Source: Clostridia bacterium
GTDB taxonomy: Bacteria; Bacillota; Clostridia; Christensenellales; Aristaeellaceae
Direction of reading: 5' to 3'
NCBI GenBank assembly: GCA_030530315.1
Contig: JAUMVG010000003.1
Span: forward strand, 1 to 54,285
DNA: 54,285 nucleotides
Shown in pieces: positions 1 through 7,590 of this stretch. The stretch's first letter is position 1. The number at the start of each line of letters is the position of its first letter. The translations under genes and the position numbers were made by a program. Below the pieces are notes generated by a model. The model saw only the letters and a list, made by a program, of their open reading frames with translations. It made no database searches and was not told where the DNA came from.

Positions 1-47
1 CCCTTCTCCCTTTTCCCTGTTCCCTCACAATAATATACCTTGACCCC

Positions 48-455
48 TCACTTCTTCGCCTTCTCGTTCGTATCGATGGAGCTGCCGAACACGAAGAAGC
101 GCTGGTAGAGGAACTCGGTCACGAAGTTCAGCACCATGTTCGCCGCTGTGGCCAGGTACTCGTTCCAGCCCAGGGCCATGGTGTACCAGTGCTCAAGCCC
201 TGTGGACAGGGGCGTGAACACCAGGTAGAACGCCGCCACCTTCAGCATCGCCACGGGCACGTTGGCCGCGGACTTGAAGGTGAACTTCCGGTTCAGCGTG
301 AAGTTCCACAGCAAGGACAGCACCAGCGCCAGCAAGTAGCTCAGCCAGTAGGGCAGCGCCAGCACCTCGTTGAGCAGCGCGAAGGCCCCCATTTCGATCA
401 GGCCGGCGCTGATGGAGAAAAAGGTAAACTTGACGACCCGTATCCATTCCTTCAC
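48..455 (-). CDS. GtrA-like membrane protein
   Basis: A 135-residue, very hydrophobic protein with about four membrane segments (roughly residues 8-28, 36-54, 66-86 and 98-118). The WNFTLNRKFTFKS stretch after the second segment and the YQRFFVF stretch near the end are typical of the GtrA family. Members are thought to help move or flip polyprenyl-linked sugars for cell-surface polysaccharides; the substrate cannot be read from the sequence. It is the last gene of a minus-strand operon, 49 bases after the PAP2 phosphatase stop, which suggests work on membrane lipids or lipid-linked glycans. Family confident, role inferred. Confidence 0.85.
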   Translation of the reverse strand: MKEWIRVVKFTFFSISAGLIEMGAFALLNEVLALPYWLSYLLALVLSLLWNFTLNRKFTFKSAANVPVAMLKVAAFYLVFTPLSTGLEHWYTMALGWNEYLATAANMVLNFVTEFLYQRFFVFGSSIDTNEKAKK

Positions 456-504
456 GGTTCTCGCCTCCGATCCATTTCACTCGCCGGTCCTCCGGCGCCC
501 ACGC

Positions 505-1206
505 TCAAGTCCTTTCCGTCTCCAGGTATGCCCGCAGCCGCCTGCCGGGCCTGCCGCCGAGCCTGCCGAAGATCAGCCCCTCGCACACCGCGCACACCGG
601 CAGCGCCGCCAGGATGTCCACCACGGAGTGCTGCTTGACGAAGGCCGTGGAGATGGAGATCAGCACCGTCGAGGCGATCATCCACGCCTTCCAGCCCTTC
701 GAGGAATACTCCGTCCGGCACCACACCGAGGCGATGCCCACGGAATAGGCCACGTGCAGCGAGGGGCAGACCCCGGTGGGCGTGTCAAAGGCGTAGATCT
801 GCCCCATCACCCAGGTGAGGAAGTTGCTGCGCTCAAAGCTCGCGGGCCGCAGGTTCTGCACGCTGGGATAGAGTATGTAGGCGGTCATGGCCATGGCCTG
901 GGTCAGCATGATGTACACCTGCAGCTGCTTGAAGCGGGGTATGTCGTACAGGAAGAAGTACAGCAGCGAGCTCACCAGCAGCACGTACCAGTAGCAGTAC
1001 AGCACCGCGAAGCCCTCGCAGAAGGGGATCATGTCGTCCAGCGCGCAGTGGATCACGTGGCAGCGGGACTGGGGAATCAGGTTTTCCGTCAGGAAGTACA
1101 GCGCGAGATAGCCCAGCCACCCGGCCAGCAGCTTGACATGTCGGTATTCCGGCGCGTTCAGGTTCCAGGGGCGCAGCCCCCGGTAGTCCACGACGGGCTT
1201 CTTCAC
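505..1206 (-). CDS. PAP2-family membrane phosphatase
   Basis: A 233-residue multi-pass membrane protein. The PAP2 signature is visible as CPSLHVAYS (about residue 147) and KQHSVVD (about residue 191), the motifs holding the two catalytic histidines of phosphatidic-acid or undecaprenyl-pyrophosphate phosphatases. The family removes phosphate from lipid phosphates at the membrane surface. The start overlaps the stop of the upstream acyltransferase by four bases (ATGA), so the two are probably translationally coupled. Pairing with PlsC fits a phosphatidate to diacylglycerol step or remodelling of lipid carriers; which lipid is used is not determined. Confidence 0.88.
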   Translation of the reverse strand: MKKPVVDYRGLRPWNLNAPEYRHVKLLAGWLGYLALYFLTENLIPQSRCHVIHCALDDMIPFCEGFAVLYCYWYVLLVSSLLYFFLYDIPRFKQLQVYIMLTQAMAMTAYILYPSVQNLRPASFERSNFLTWVMGQIYAFDTPTGVCPSLHVAYSVGIASVWCRTEYSSKGWKAWMIASTVLISISTAFVKQHSVVDILAALPVCAVCEGLIFGRLGGRPGRRLRAYLETERT

Positions 1207-1961
1207 ACTTTTTCCTCCTCCTTGGGCCTGCTGCGGGGATAGTCCCGCTTCGGTATGTTGCGATAGGGTACCACCGTGTGCTCCGGCAGCGCCATGGCCA
1301 GCGCCGTGATGGCCTCGACCATCGCCGAGGTGATGCGCTCCCGCTCCTCCTCGATGGGCTTGGTCGGGTCATAGGCCACGGGTTGGCCAAAGACCACCCT
1401 TCTCAGCCTCGGGGCGGTGTACATGGGCACGAATTGCAGCGCCTGGCCGGTGCGCCTGTGGTGCATCCGGGCGACGTTGACAAAGCCGTTCTGGAAGCGG
1501 CTGAGGATGTGGTTGCAGGGCGCGTCCTCCTCCGGGAAGATCACGATGCGGTTGCCCTCCTCCAGGCGCTTCAGCGTCTCCCGAAACGTCGTGTGGGCCC
1601 GCCGGTCCCGGTACACGCCGATGCAGCTGGCATTGCTGAACACGCACACGGAAACCGGCGCGATCAGCCGCGAGGCGATCCAGAACAGCCAGCGCACGCT
1701 CAGAGGCTTCTGGGACCAGAAGTCCCTGTAGGCGTAGCCGGGCACCTCCTTCAGGTGCATCATTTCCCCGGCGCACCAGGTGTAGTGTGGGTCGGGGACA
1801 TACAGCTCCGCCACGATGGGGCCGTGGATCTGGGCATGGTTGCCCACGATGACGCAGGCGCCCTCGGGCAGGTTCTCCGTGCCCTCGAGGGTCGGCCTGG
1901 GATACACCAGCGCCACGCACCTGCGGATAATGCGAAACAGGAATTTTGAAACGCGTCCCAT
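1203..1961 (-). CDS. PlsC-like 1-acyl-glycerol-3-phosphate acyltransferase
   Basis: A 252-residue lysophospholipid-type acyltransferase that would transfer an acyl chain to a lysophosphatidate-like acceptor at the membrane. The start is placed at the internal ATG (MGRVSKFLF), because the longer upstream extension reads as arginine-rich non-protein. Motif I is NHAQIHGP (residues 41-48) and a FPEE motif lies near residue 139. The usual HxxxxD has Gly where Asp is expected; NH-x-x-x-HGP variants occur in clostridial homologues, so activity is possible but not certain. It follows a possible small ORF by four bases and overlaps the PAP2 gene. Confidence 0.85.
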   Translation of the reverse strand: MGRVSKFLFRIIRRCVALVYPRPTLEGTENLPEGACVIVGNHAQIHGPIVAELYVPDPHYTWCAGEMMHLKEVPGYAYRDFWSQKPLSVRWLFWIASRLIAPVSVCVFSNASCIGVYRDRRAHTTFRETLKRLEEGNRIVIFPEEDAPCNHILSRFQNGFVNVARMHHRRTGQALQFVPMYTAPRLRRVVFGQPVAYDPTKPIEEERERITSAMVEAITALAMALPEHTVVPYRNIPKRDYPRSRPKEEEKV

Positions 1962-1965
1962 GGCG

Positions 1966-2106
1966 TCACACTTTCTTCGGCGGGGCCGGGAGCCGCTTCC
2001 TCCGCGGGCATTCGGCGCGATAAAGGCCGTCGGCGACGCGCCTGCCCGTGGCGGCAACGCCCCTCGGCAGCGCCATGCCGTTGCCCTTGATCGAGTTTCT
2101 CTTCAC
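1966..2106 (-). CDS. possible small basic protein, 46 aa
   Basis: A GTG-started reading frame of 46 codons ending four bases before the PlsC start. A purine-rich site (AAAGGCGGG) lies about seven bases upstream of the GTG. About 85-90% of codons end in G or C, like neighbouring real genes and higher than expected for noncoding DNA here. The product is rich in Arg, Lys and Pro, with no membrane segment and one Cys. No family is recognised. It may be a small protein or a leader that couples translation into plsC. The -10 element of a promoter lies 35 bases upstream. Confidence 0.45.
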   Translation of the reverse strand: MKRNSIKGNGMALPRGVAATGRRVADGLYRAECPRRKRLPAPPKKV

Positions 2107-2140
2107 GCTTCATCCCGCCTTTCCCATACCGCGTTCTTCA

Positions 2141-2170
2141 ATTATAGCAAAACAATTCGCGCCTTGTCCA
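2141..2170 (-). promoter_or_regulatory. sigma-A-type promoter for the PlsC/PAP2/GtrA operon
   Basis: Read on the minus strand: TGGACA, 18-base spacer, TATAAT. It is correctly placed upstream of the small ORF and plsC. Confidence 0.6.
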
Positions 2171-2203
2171 CCCCGAAATCCCTGTCAGAAGTATGGTTTT
2201 TTG

Positions 2204-2893
2204 TCAGTCGGGCGTCTGCTGGATGGCCGGTCCCGACAGGTTCCCGCCGATATGGGCGCAGTCGTTGAACAGCTCCAGCCTCGGGTGCACGTATTCGCCC
2301 TCGAGGACCGGAAAGTTCAGTATGATGATCGAGGTGAAGTCATAGGGCAGCACCGACAGCACGTAGGGCAGCGGCAGCGCCAACAGGTGCGCCAGAACGC
2401 AGCCGCCCGACCCGCCGTGGCTGAACAGCGCGATGGTCTCGTCCCGCCCGCCCTGGCACAAGAAGCGCGTGCCCTCGTGGCGATAGCCCCTCTCGGCCAT
2501 GAAGCGGTCGAATTCCTCCGCGATCCGGTCGAAGTAGCGCCGGGTCGCGTTCTCCGCGAAATAGGGGTGCTCCCGCCAGCTCTCGCCGTAGAAGTCGAAG
2601 TCCTCCCGATCGATCATCCAGTCGCCCAGCGTCCAGGGATGGCCGCCCTCGGGTATGCACTCGCCGCCCCAGGAGATCTCGCGCATGTAGTCCAGCACGG
2701 TGACCGGCAGGCCCAGCCGGCGCGCCGTGTAGCCCGCCGTCTCGCTGGCCCGCCCGCAGGGCGAGGCGTAGATCTCGGAGATGCCCTCCCCCGCCAGCCG
2801 CTCCGCCGCCGCGGCGGCCTGCCGCCTGCCGGTATCGGTCAGGCAGTCGCGGACATAGTCCGGCTCTCCGTGGCGCACAAAAACGATCCTCAA
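2204..2893 (-). CDS. histidine phosphatase family protein
   Basis: A 229-residue phosphoglycerate-mutase-like phosphatase. The catalytic RHG motif is at the start (RIVFVRHGEPDY) and the second histidine lies in SHGGSGG about residue 170. The start is set at a TTG preceded by AAGGGAG with eight bases of spacing; the longer in-frame extension lacks family features. These enzymes form a phosphohistidine and dephosphorylate sugar phosphates, nucleotides or proteins; the substrate here is unknown. It lies 91 bases after an RsbW-like kinase gene and probably belongs to the same transcript as the STAS/kinase pair. Confidence 0.85.
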   Translation of the reverse strand: MRIVFVRHGEPDYVRDCLTDTGRRQAAAAAERLAGEGISEIYASPCGRASETAGYTARRLGLPVTVLDYMREISWGGECIPEGGHPWTLGDWMIDREDFDFYGESWREHPYFAENATRRYFDRIAEEFDRFMAERGYRHEGTRFLCQGGRDETIALFSHGGSGGCVLAHLLALPLPYVLSVLPYDFTSIIILNFPVLEGEYVHPRLELFNDCAHIGGNLSGPAIQQTPD

Positions 2894-2984
2894 TGCCTTC
2901 ACTCCCTTGGCCCGCAGGCGCTCCGTCGGTTGGCGCGTCCTCAATGGAAGTCGCCGCCCGGGAGCGCCCGCGGTCACCTGTATG

Positions 2985-3392
2985 TCAAATCCTCTTCTGT
3001 ACGGTCAGCACGTTCCGCCCGTCGATCCGTTCATAGGCCATGCCGTCCATAATCTTCTTCACCATGAAGATGCCCAGTCCGCCCACGGCCCGCTCCTCGG
3101 CGGACAGCGTGACGTCCGGGTCCGCCTTCTCCAGGGGATTGTACGGCACGCCGCTGTCGATGAACGTGAGGCTGACCAGGCGCGAGGACTCGTCAAACCC
3201 CACCCGCACCGTCGCCTCTCCCGTACCCGGGACGTAGGCGTAGTGGGCGATGTTCCCAAACAGCTCGTCGATGGCGACGTCGATCTGCATCTGCGCGCGC
3301 ATCGGGCAATCCAGCGCTTCGAGCTGTTCGTCCACGAAGGCCGTCGCCGCGGCGATGTTTTCGATCGTCGCGGCCAGCGTCAATTCCTTCAT
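2985..3392 (-). CDS. RsbW/SpoIIAB-like serine kinase (anti-sigma type)
   Basis: A 135-residue protein made of one GHKL ATPase domain. The N box is DELFGNIAHYAY (about residues 47-58), the G1 box contains DSGVPYNPL (about 89-97) and the G2 box is GGLGIFMVKKIMD. Such kinases bind a partner (often a sigma factor) and phosphorylate a STAS antagonist on serine. A strong AAGGAGGG site precedes the ATG. It follows a STAS gene by 117 bases containing two GC-rich hairpins, so the two products may be made in different amounts. No sigma-factor gene is nearby, so the output is unknown. Confidence 0.87.
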   Translation of the reverse strand: MKELTLAATIENIAAATAFVDEQLEALDCPMRAQMQIDVAIDELFGNIAHYAYVPGTGEATVRVGFDESSRLVSLTFIDSGVPYNPLEKADPDVTLSAEERAVGGLGIFMVKKIMDGMAYERIDGRNVLTVQKRI

Positions 3393-3419
3393 CGAACGGT
3401 TCCCTCCTTCCCCTCATTG

Positions 3420-3473
3420 CCGCGGCCGGGATTCCGAGGATAGGCCGCGGATGCCGCGCCGCCGGGGCGCGGC
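3420..3473. other. two GC-rich hairpins between STAS and kinase genes
   Basis: Two perfect stems: CCGCGGCC/GGCCGCGG (3420-3427 with 3443-3450) and GCCGCGCC/GGCGCGGC (3453-3460 with 3466-3473). There is no T-run, so they look like attenuating or RNA-stabilising structures rather than a classical terminator. Confidence 0.45.
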
Positions 3474-3509
3474 GCTCCCGCGCGGCTCCGGCAGGCATGA
3501 AAGATGGGG

Positions 3510-3803
3510 TTATTCGATCGTCAGGATGTCCGAGAAGCCGGTGACTTCAAAGACCTCCATCACCAGCTCGCTGACGTTGACGACCTTCATGCCGCCCCGC
3601 TTGCTCATCTGCTTCTGGGCGGACAGCAGCACGCGGAGCCCGGCGGAGGAGATGTAGTCCAGGCCGGCAAAGTCCATCGTCAGCGTCTCCACGCCGTCCA
3701 GCGCCTTGATCTCCTGCTCCAGCTCCGGCGCGGTGGTGGTGTCCAGCCGTCCCTCCACGGCGAGGGTCAGCGCGCTTCCGTTCAAAGTCTTATTGATCTT
3801 CAT
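3510..3803 (-). CDS. STAS-domain anti-anti-sigma factor
   Basis: A 97-residue single STAS domain starting at MKINKTLNG. The conserved DYISSAGLRVLL segment (about residues 55-66) carries the serine normally phosphorylated by the partner kinase. In known systems the unphosphorylated form binds the RsbW-like kinase and frees its target. It is the first gene after a good promoter and heads the transcript with the kinase and the histidine phosphatase. Two close paralogues occur in the window (34431-34727 and 38238-38534), so cross-talk is possible. Confidence 0.9.
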   Translation of the reverse strand: MKINKTLNGSALTLAVEGRLDTTTAPELEQEIKALDGVETLTMDFAGLDYISSAGLRVLLSAQKQMSKRGGMKVVNVSELVMEVFEVTGFSDILTIE

Positions 3804-3887
3804 CCTCTTTTCCTCCATGCAGTTCTGCATTTGTTACGCGCGTCCGCGCCTTCCGAAGCCGGCCCGGCCGCATAATCCATTATTTTA

Positions 3888-3916
3888 AGATTACACCATT
3901 TTGGCCCATATTACAA
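3888..3916 (-). promoter_or_regulatory. promoter for the first STAS/kinase operon
   Basis: Minus strand: TTGTAA, 17-base spacer, TAATCT, about 85 bases before the STAS start. Confidence 0.55.
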
Positions 3917-4013
3917 GCCTTGTTCCCGCCAAAGCGGCATTTCATCTGAAAAACGCCATTTTCCGCCCTGCCGCGCCGCCGGGGAATTCCTACTTTATTT
4001 AGCGCGTTTTTTC

Positions 4014-4042
4014 TTGACACCCGCCCGCCGCTGCTTTATACT
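4014..4042 (+). promoter_or_regulatory. promoter of the cobalamin operon
   Basis: Consensus TTGACA, 17-base spacer, TATACT, directly ahead of the riboswitch. Confidence 0.8.
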
Positions 4043-4059
4043 GTCTTTGAAATACAATC

Positions 4060-4195
4060 CGAAGGTTGAGCGAGGACGGAACAGGGGTGCAATTCCCCGA
4101 CAGGGCCGCTGCTGTGACGGGCAGCGCCGATCCACATGCCATTGGGGCAACCTGAGAAGGCGGACCGGCGCGCTACGCCCCAAGTCAGAATACGG
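4060..4195 (+). ncRNA. cobalamin riboswitch aptamer
   Basis: The conserved cobalamin aptamer blocks appear in order: GGAACAGGGGTGCAATTCCC, GGCCGCTGCTGTGACGGGC, then a GCCATTGG...CTGAGAAGGCGG block that matches the B12 box, and CCAAGTCAGAATAC at the 3' end. It lies between a strong promoter and btuF, so it should lower expression of the uptake operon when adenosylcobalamin or related cobamides are plentiful. Confidence 0.95.
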
Positions 4196-4205
4196 AATCG
4201 CTCGA

Positions 4206-4344
4206 CGGCACGTCGACGCCCCCGGGCTTGGGGCGGTGCCGAAGGGAACGGCTGTGCGCCGTTCCTGAGCGCCGCGCGGCCTGTCCACGCGGCGCTTCGC
4301 CGTTTCCTCCTGATTTCATTTCAAAAGACAGGAAAAGGAGAAAC
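4206..4344 (+). promoter_or_regulatory. expression platform of the cobalamin riboswitch
   Basis: Three consecutive hairpins follow the aptamer (4206-4240; GGAACGGC/GCCGTTCC at 4245-4265; AGCGCCGCG/CGCGGCGCT at 4268-4296). None has a T-run. The segment GTTTCCTCC (4302-4310) can pair with GGAGAAAC (4337-4344), which contains the btuF ribosome site, with one bulge. This favours control of translation over termination; inferred from base complementarity only. Confidence 0.5.
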
Positions 4345-4349
4345 AAACC

Positions 4350-5267
4350 ATGAAAAAGCTGATCTGCACCCTGCTTGCGCTGGCGATGCTGCTGAGCGCC
4401 GCCGCCCTGGCCGAAGTCCCCACTGTGGACCGTGCGGGCAACGCCATTGCCATTCCCGAGACGACCGACAAGATCATCTCCCTGGCGCCCGCCACCACCG
4501 AGATTCTCGAGGCCATCGGCGCGAAGGACCGCATCATCGCCGTGGACACCCAGACACCCCTCTATGTGGCGGGCTTTGACGCCGTGCCCCAGTTCGACAT
4601 GATGGCCCCGGACGTGGAGGCCATCGCTGCGCTGGAGCCGGACGTGGTGTTCACCTCCGGCATGAGCTACATCGACGGCGACCCCTACCACGCGCTGGTG
4701 GACATGGGCATCTGCGTGATCGAGATCCCCTCCAGCGCCAGCATCCAGGGCGTGGCGGACGACATCGTGTTCACCGCCGCCTGCGTCGGCCTCGAGGCTG
4801 AGGGCGAAGCCCTGGCCGCCGACATGCTCGCCCAGATCGATGAGCTGGCCGCCATCGGCGCCACCATCGAGGACAAGAAGACCGTGCTGTTCGAGATCTC
4901 CGCGCTGCCCTACATCTACAGCTGTGGCAAGGGCACCTTCATCGACGAGATGATCGCGCTGATCGGCGGCGAGAACGTGCTGGGCGACATGGAGGGCTGG
5001 GTCTCCGTCACCGAGGAGGACGCCGTCGCCTCCAACCCGGACGTCATCCTGACCAGCGTGAACTACATCGAGGACTCCGTGGGCGAGATCCTGGGCCGCT
5101 CCGGCTGGGAGAACGTGACCGCCGTCGCCAACCAGGACGTGTACTACATCGACAACGCCGCCAGCTCCCTGCCGGACCAGAACATCGTCAAGGCCATGAT
5201 CGAGATGGCGCTGGCCCTCTATCCGGATGCCTACGCGGCCTACGCGGGCGTTGACGCCGCGGCCTGA
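4350..5267 (+). CDS. btuF: BtuF-like cobamide ABC substrate-binding protein
   Basis: A 305-residue exported binding protein of the helical-backbone metal/B12 class. It has a signal peptide (residues 1-21, ending ALA-E) and typical BtuF text such as IISLAPATTEILEAIGAKDRIIAVD. It would capture cobamides outside the membrane and pass them to BtuCD. The start follows AAAAGGAG with good spacing. Unlike most Gram-positive binding proteins it shows no lipobox cysteine at the cleavage site, so how it stays near the transporter is unclear. The riboswitch and downstream genes make cobamide, rather than iron-siderophore, the favoured substrate. Confidence 0.9.
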   Translation: MKKLICTLLALAMLLSAAALAEVPTVDRAGNAIAIPETTDKIISLAPATTEILEAIGAKDRIIAVDTQTPLYVAGFDAVPQFDMMAPDVEAIAALEPDVVFTSGMSYIDGDPYHALVDMGICVIEIPSSASIQGVADDIVFTAACVGLEAEGEALAADMLAQIDELAAIGATIEDKKTVLFEISALPYIYSCGKGTFIDEMIALIGGENVLGDMEGWVSVTEEDAVASNPDVILTSVNYIEDSVGEILGRSGWENVTAVANQDVYYIDNAASSLPDQNIVKAMIEMALALYPDAYAAYAGVDAAA

Positions 5268-5272
5268 TCCCC

Positions 5273-6292
5273 ATGAAGAAATCGATGCGCATGGCGCTGC
5301 TCCTGCTGCTTTCGCTGCTGGCGATCGCGGCGGGAGTGGCGCTGGGCAGCACCTCCATATCGCTGCCGGTGCAGCTGGCGGTGCTTTCCAACCGCATATT
5401 TGGCACGGCGCTGCCGGAGGGTCTTCCCTCGGTGACGCCGTCCATTTTATGGAATCTGCGCTTTCCCCGGGCGCTGATGGCCTTCGCCGTGGGGGCTTCC
5501 CTGGCGGCCAGCGGCACCGTGATGCAGTCCGTGCTGCGCAACCCGCTGGCCTCGTCCTACACATTGGGCGTGTCCTCTGGCGCCTCGCTGCTGGCGGCGC
5601 TGGTGATCGTCACCGGCTTCAATGTGCTGGGCCGGTACACGCTGCCCCTCTCCGGCTTCATCGGCGGATTGGGCACCGTGTTCATCGCCATGTCCCTGGC
5701 GCTGCACTTCGACCGGACGCTGGAGAACCAGACGGTCATACTGGTGGGCATGGTGCTGTCGCTGTTCGTCAACGCCCTGCTGACGCTGGTCACGGCGCTT
5801 TCCGCCGACCGGCTGGCCCGGCTGATCTACTGGCAGATGGGCAGCTTCTCCGGCTCCACCTGGGAAAACGTGGCGCTGCAATTCGCCGTGCTCATCATCT
5901 GCGTGGCGGCGCTGACCCGCTACGCCCGGGAGATGGACCTGATGACCTTCGGCGAGGAGCAGGCCCTGTCCGCGGGCGTTGATTTGAAGCGGGTCAAGCT
6001 GATCCTGATCGGCATCTCCGCGCTGCTCACCGGCACGGCGGTGTCGCTGGTGGGCGTGATCGGGTTCGTGGACCTGATCGCCCCCCACGCGGTGCGCCGC
6101 TTCTTCGGCTCCAACCACCGGCTGGTGGTGCCCGCCAGCGCCCTGTTCGGCGGGCTGCTGATGGTGCTGGCCGACCTGGCCAGCCGCACGTTGCTGGCGC
6201 CCCAGGAGCTGCCCGTGGGCGCGGTGACGGCGCTGATCGGTGCGCCGTTCTTCGCCTACATCTATTTCCGCAGAAAGCGGGGTGGCCTGTGA
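5273..6292 (+). CDS. btuC: BtuC-like FecCD-family permease
   Basis: A 339-residue permease with about ten membrane segments. Family hallmarks are NLRFPRALMAFAVGASLAASG, the NPLASSYTLGVSSGASL segment and the coupling region GVIGFVDLIAPHAVRR. It forms the membrane channel for the cobamide importer together with BtuD. The start lies five bases after the btuF stop without a clear Shine-Dalgarno site, suggesting translational coupling. The stop TGA overlaps the btuD ATG. Family certain; cobamide specificity follows from the operon. Confidence 0.9.
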   Translation: MKKSMRMALLLLLSLLAIAAGVALGSTSISLPVQLAVLSNRIFGTALPEGLPSVTPSILWNLRFPRALMAFAVGASLAASGTVMQSVLRNPLASSYTLGVSSGASLLAALVIVTGFNVLGRYTLPLSGFIGGLGTVFIAMSLALHFDRTLENQTVILVGMVLSLFVNALLTLVTALSADRLARLIYWQMGSFSGSTWENVALQFAVLIICVAALTRYAREMDLMTFGEEQALSAGVDLKRVKLILIGISALLTGTAVSLVGVIGFVDLIAPHAVRRFFGSNHRLVVPASALFGGLLMVLADLASRTLLAPQELPVGAVTALIGAPFFAYIYFRRKRGGL

Positions 6293-7059
6293 TGCTGAGG
6301 CTTGAAAACCTGCGGGCGGGCTACGCCGGGCGGGAGGTGCTCCACGGCATCACCGCCGAATTCGAGACCGGCGCCAACTACTGCGTGCTCGGGCCCAACG
6401 GCTGCGGCAAGACCACGCTGGTGCGCGCCGTCGCCGGGCTGATCGACTCCACCGGCGTCGTCGAGATCGACGGCGCGCCGCTTCGCAGCCTCAAGCGGCG
6501 GGACATCGCCACGAAGCTGGCGGTGATGAGCCAGGTGTCGGCGCTGTACTTCCCCTACACCGTGTACGACACGGTAATGCTGGGCCGCTACCCCCAGATG
6601 AGCCGCCGCCTGTTCGGCCGGGTGACCGGCGAGGATCGGGACAAGGTGGAGCAGTGCCTCGCCTCCGTGGGGCTTGAGGACCTGCGGGACCGCCGCATCG
6701 ACGAGCTGTCCGGCGGCCAGCGGCAGCGGGTGTTCCTGGCCCAGACGCTGGCCCAGGACCCGGAGGTCATACTGCTGGACGAGCCCACCAACCACCTGGA
6801 CATCCGCCACCAGATCGAGCTGATCGACTACCTGCACCGCTGGACCGCCTCCGGCGAGCACTCGGTGATCGGCGTGCTCCACGACATCAACCTGGCCCTG
6901 CGGCTGACGGACCGGGTGCTGCTGATGCGGGAGGGGCGCATCGTCGCCCAGGGCCGCTTCTCCGAGATCGCCGACGCCGCGCTGCTGCGGGAGGTCTACG
7001 ACACGGACATCGCTGGCTTCATGCGGGATTCCTTTGACATCTGGAGGGACTTGAAATGA
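6292..7059 (+). CDS. btuD: BtuD-like ABC transporter ATPase
   Basis: A 255-residue ATPase: Walker A GPNGCGKTT (about residues 34-42), Q-loop VMSQ, signature LSGGQRQRV, Walker B VILLDEPTNHLD and H-loop LHD. It powers the BtuC channel on the cytoplasmic side. The ATG at 6292 overlaps the btuC stop (TGATG); a GTG one codon earlier is possible. The stop overlaps the next gene by four bases, so uptake and the following cobamide-processing gene are tightly coupled. Confidence 0.92.
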   Translation: MLRLENLRAGYAGREVLHGITAEFETGANYCVLGPNGCGKTTLVRAVAGLIDSTGVVEIDGAPLRSLKRRDIATKLAVMSQVSALYFPYTVYDTVMLGRYPQMSRRLFGRVTGEDRDKVEQCLASVGLEDLRDRRIDELSGGQRQRVFLAQTLAQDPEVILLDEPTNHLDIRHQIELIDYLHRWTASGEHSVIGVLHDINLALRLTDRVLLMREGRIVAQGRFSEIADAALLREVYDTDIAGFMRDSFDIWRDLK

Positions 7060-7583
7060 GCGTCTACCACAGCCCCTACGAGGCTTACCCCTTCCTGTGC
7101 GACCCGGACGGCGACCTGCGCTGCGACTTCGAGATCATGACCGACCGGCTCGCCTCCGGTATCGGCCGGCTGGCGGCGACGGTGCCGGAGCGCCGGGAGG
7201 AACTCCTGCGCGTGGACGCGCTGGTCTACCACGCCAACCCCACCCTGCGCACCTTCTTCAGCGTCACGGACGAGGAGATCGCCTGGCTCGGGGAGCGCGT
7301 GGCCGCGCTGAAGGAAGAGACCCGCGGCCTCTGCGAGCGCTTCGTGCTGCCCGCCGGGACGCCCCGGGCCTGCGCCGCCCACCTGCTGCGGGTGGACTGC
7401 AAGGCGCTGGTCCGGCTGATCTACCGCCACTGCCAGCGCACCGGCGAGGGCTGCGAGGCGCTGATCGACCTGGTCAGCCTGTGCTCCGAGTACTTCTTCC
7501 TGCTGGCGCTGTGGCTGAACCACGCCGGCGGCTTTGAGGAGATCCCCTTCCACAGCCGCAACTACCCCGCCCCGAAGGGCTGA
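7056..7583 (+). CDS. divergent PduO-type cob(I)alamin adenosyltransferase
   Basis: A 175-residue protein resembling the PduO-type adenosyltransferases that convert cob(I)alamin and ATP to adenosylcobalamin. The match is by reading: a TDEEIAWLGERV helix, then FVLPAGTPRACAAHLLRVDCKALVR (compare the family's LPGGS...HVARTVCRRAER), and a C-terminal LCSEYFFLLALWLNHAGG (compare the N-x-x-SD-x-LF helix). The usual N-terminal TRTGDxGxT nucleotide loop is absent; the protein begins about where that loop should end. It could be a shortened ATP-dependent enzyme or a cobamide-binding relative. It overlaps btuD and precedes a CbiR-like gene. Confidence 0.55.
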   Translation: MSVYHSPYEAYPFLCDPDGDLRCDFEIMTDRLASGIGRLAATVPERREELLRVDALVYHANPTLRTFFSVTDEEIAWLGERVAALKEETRGLCERFVLPAGTPRACAAHLLRVDCKALVRLIYRHCQRTGEGCEALIDLVSLCSEYFFLLALWLNHAGGFEEIPFHSRNYPAPKG

Positions 7584-7590
7584 CACCGCC

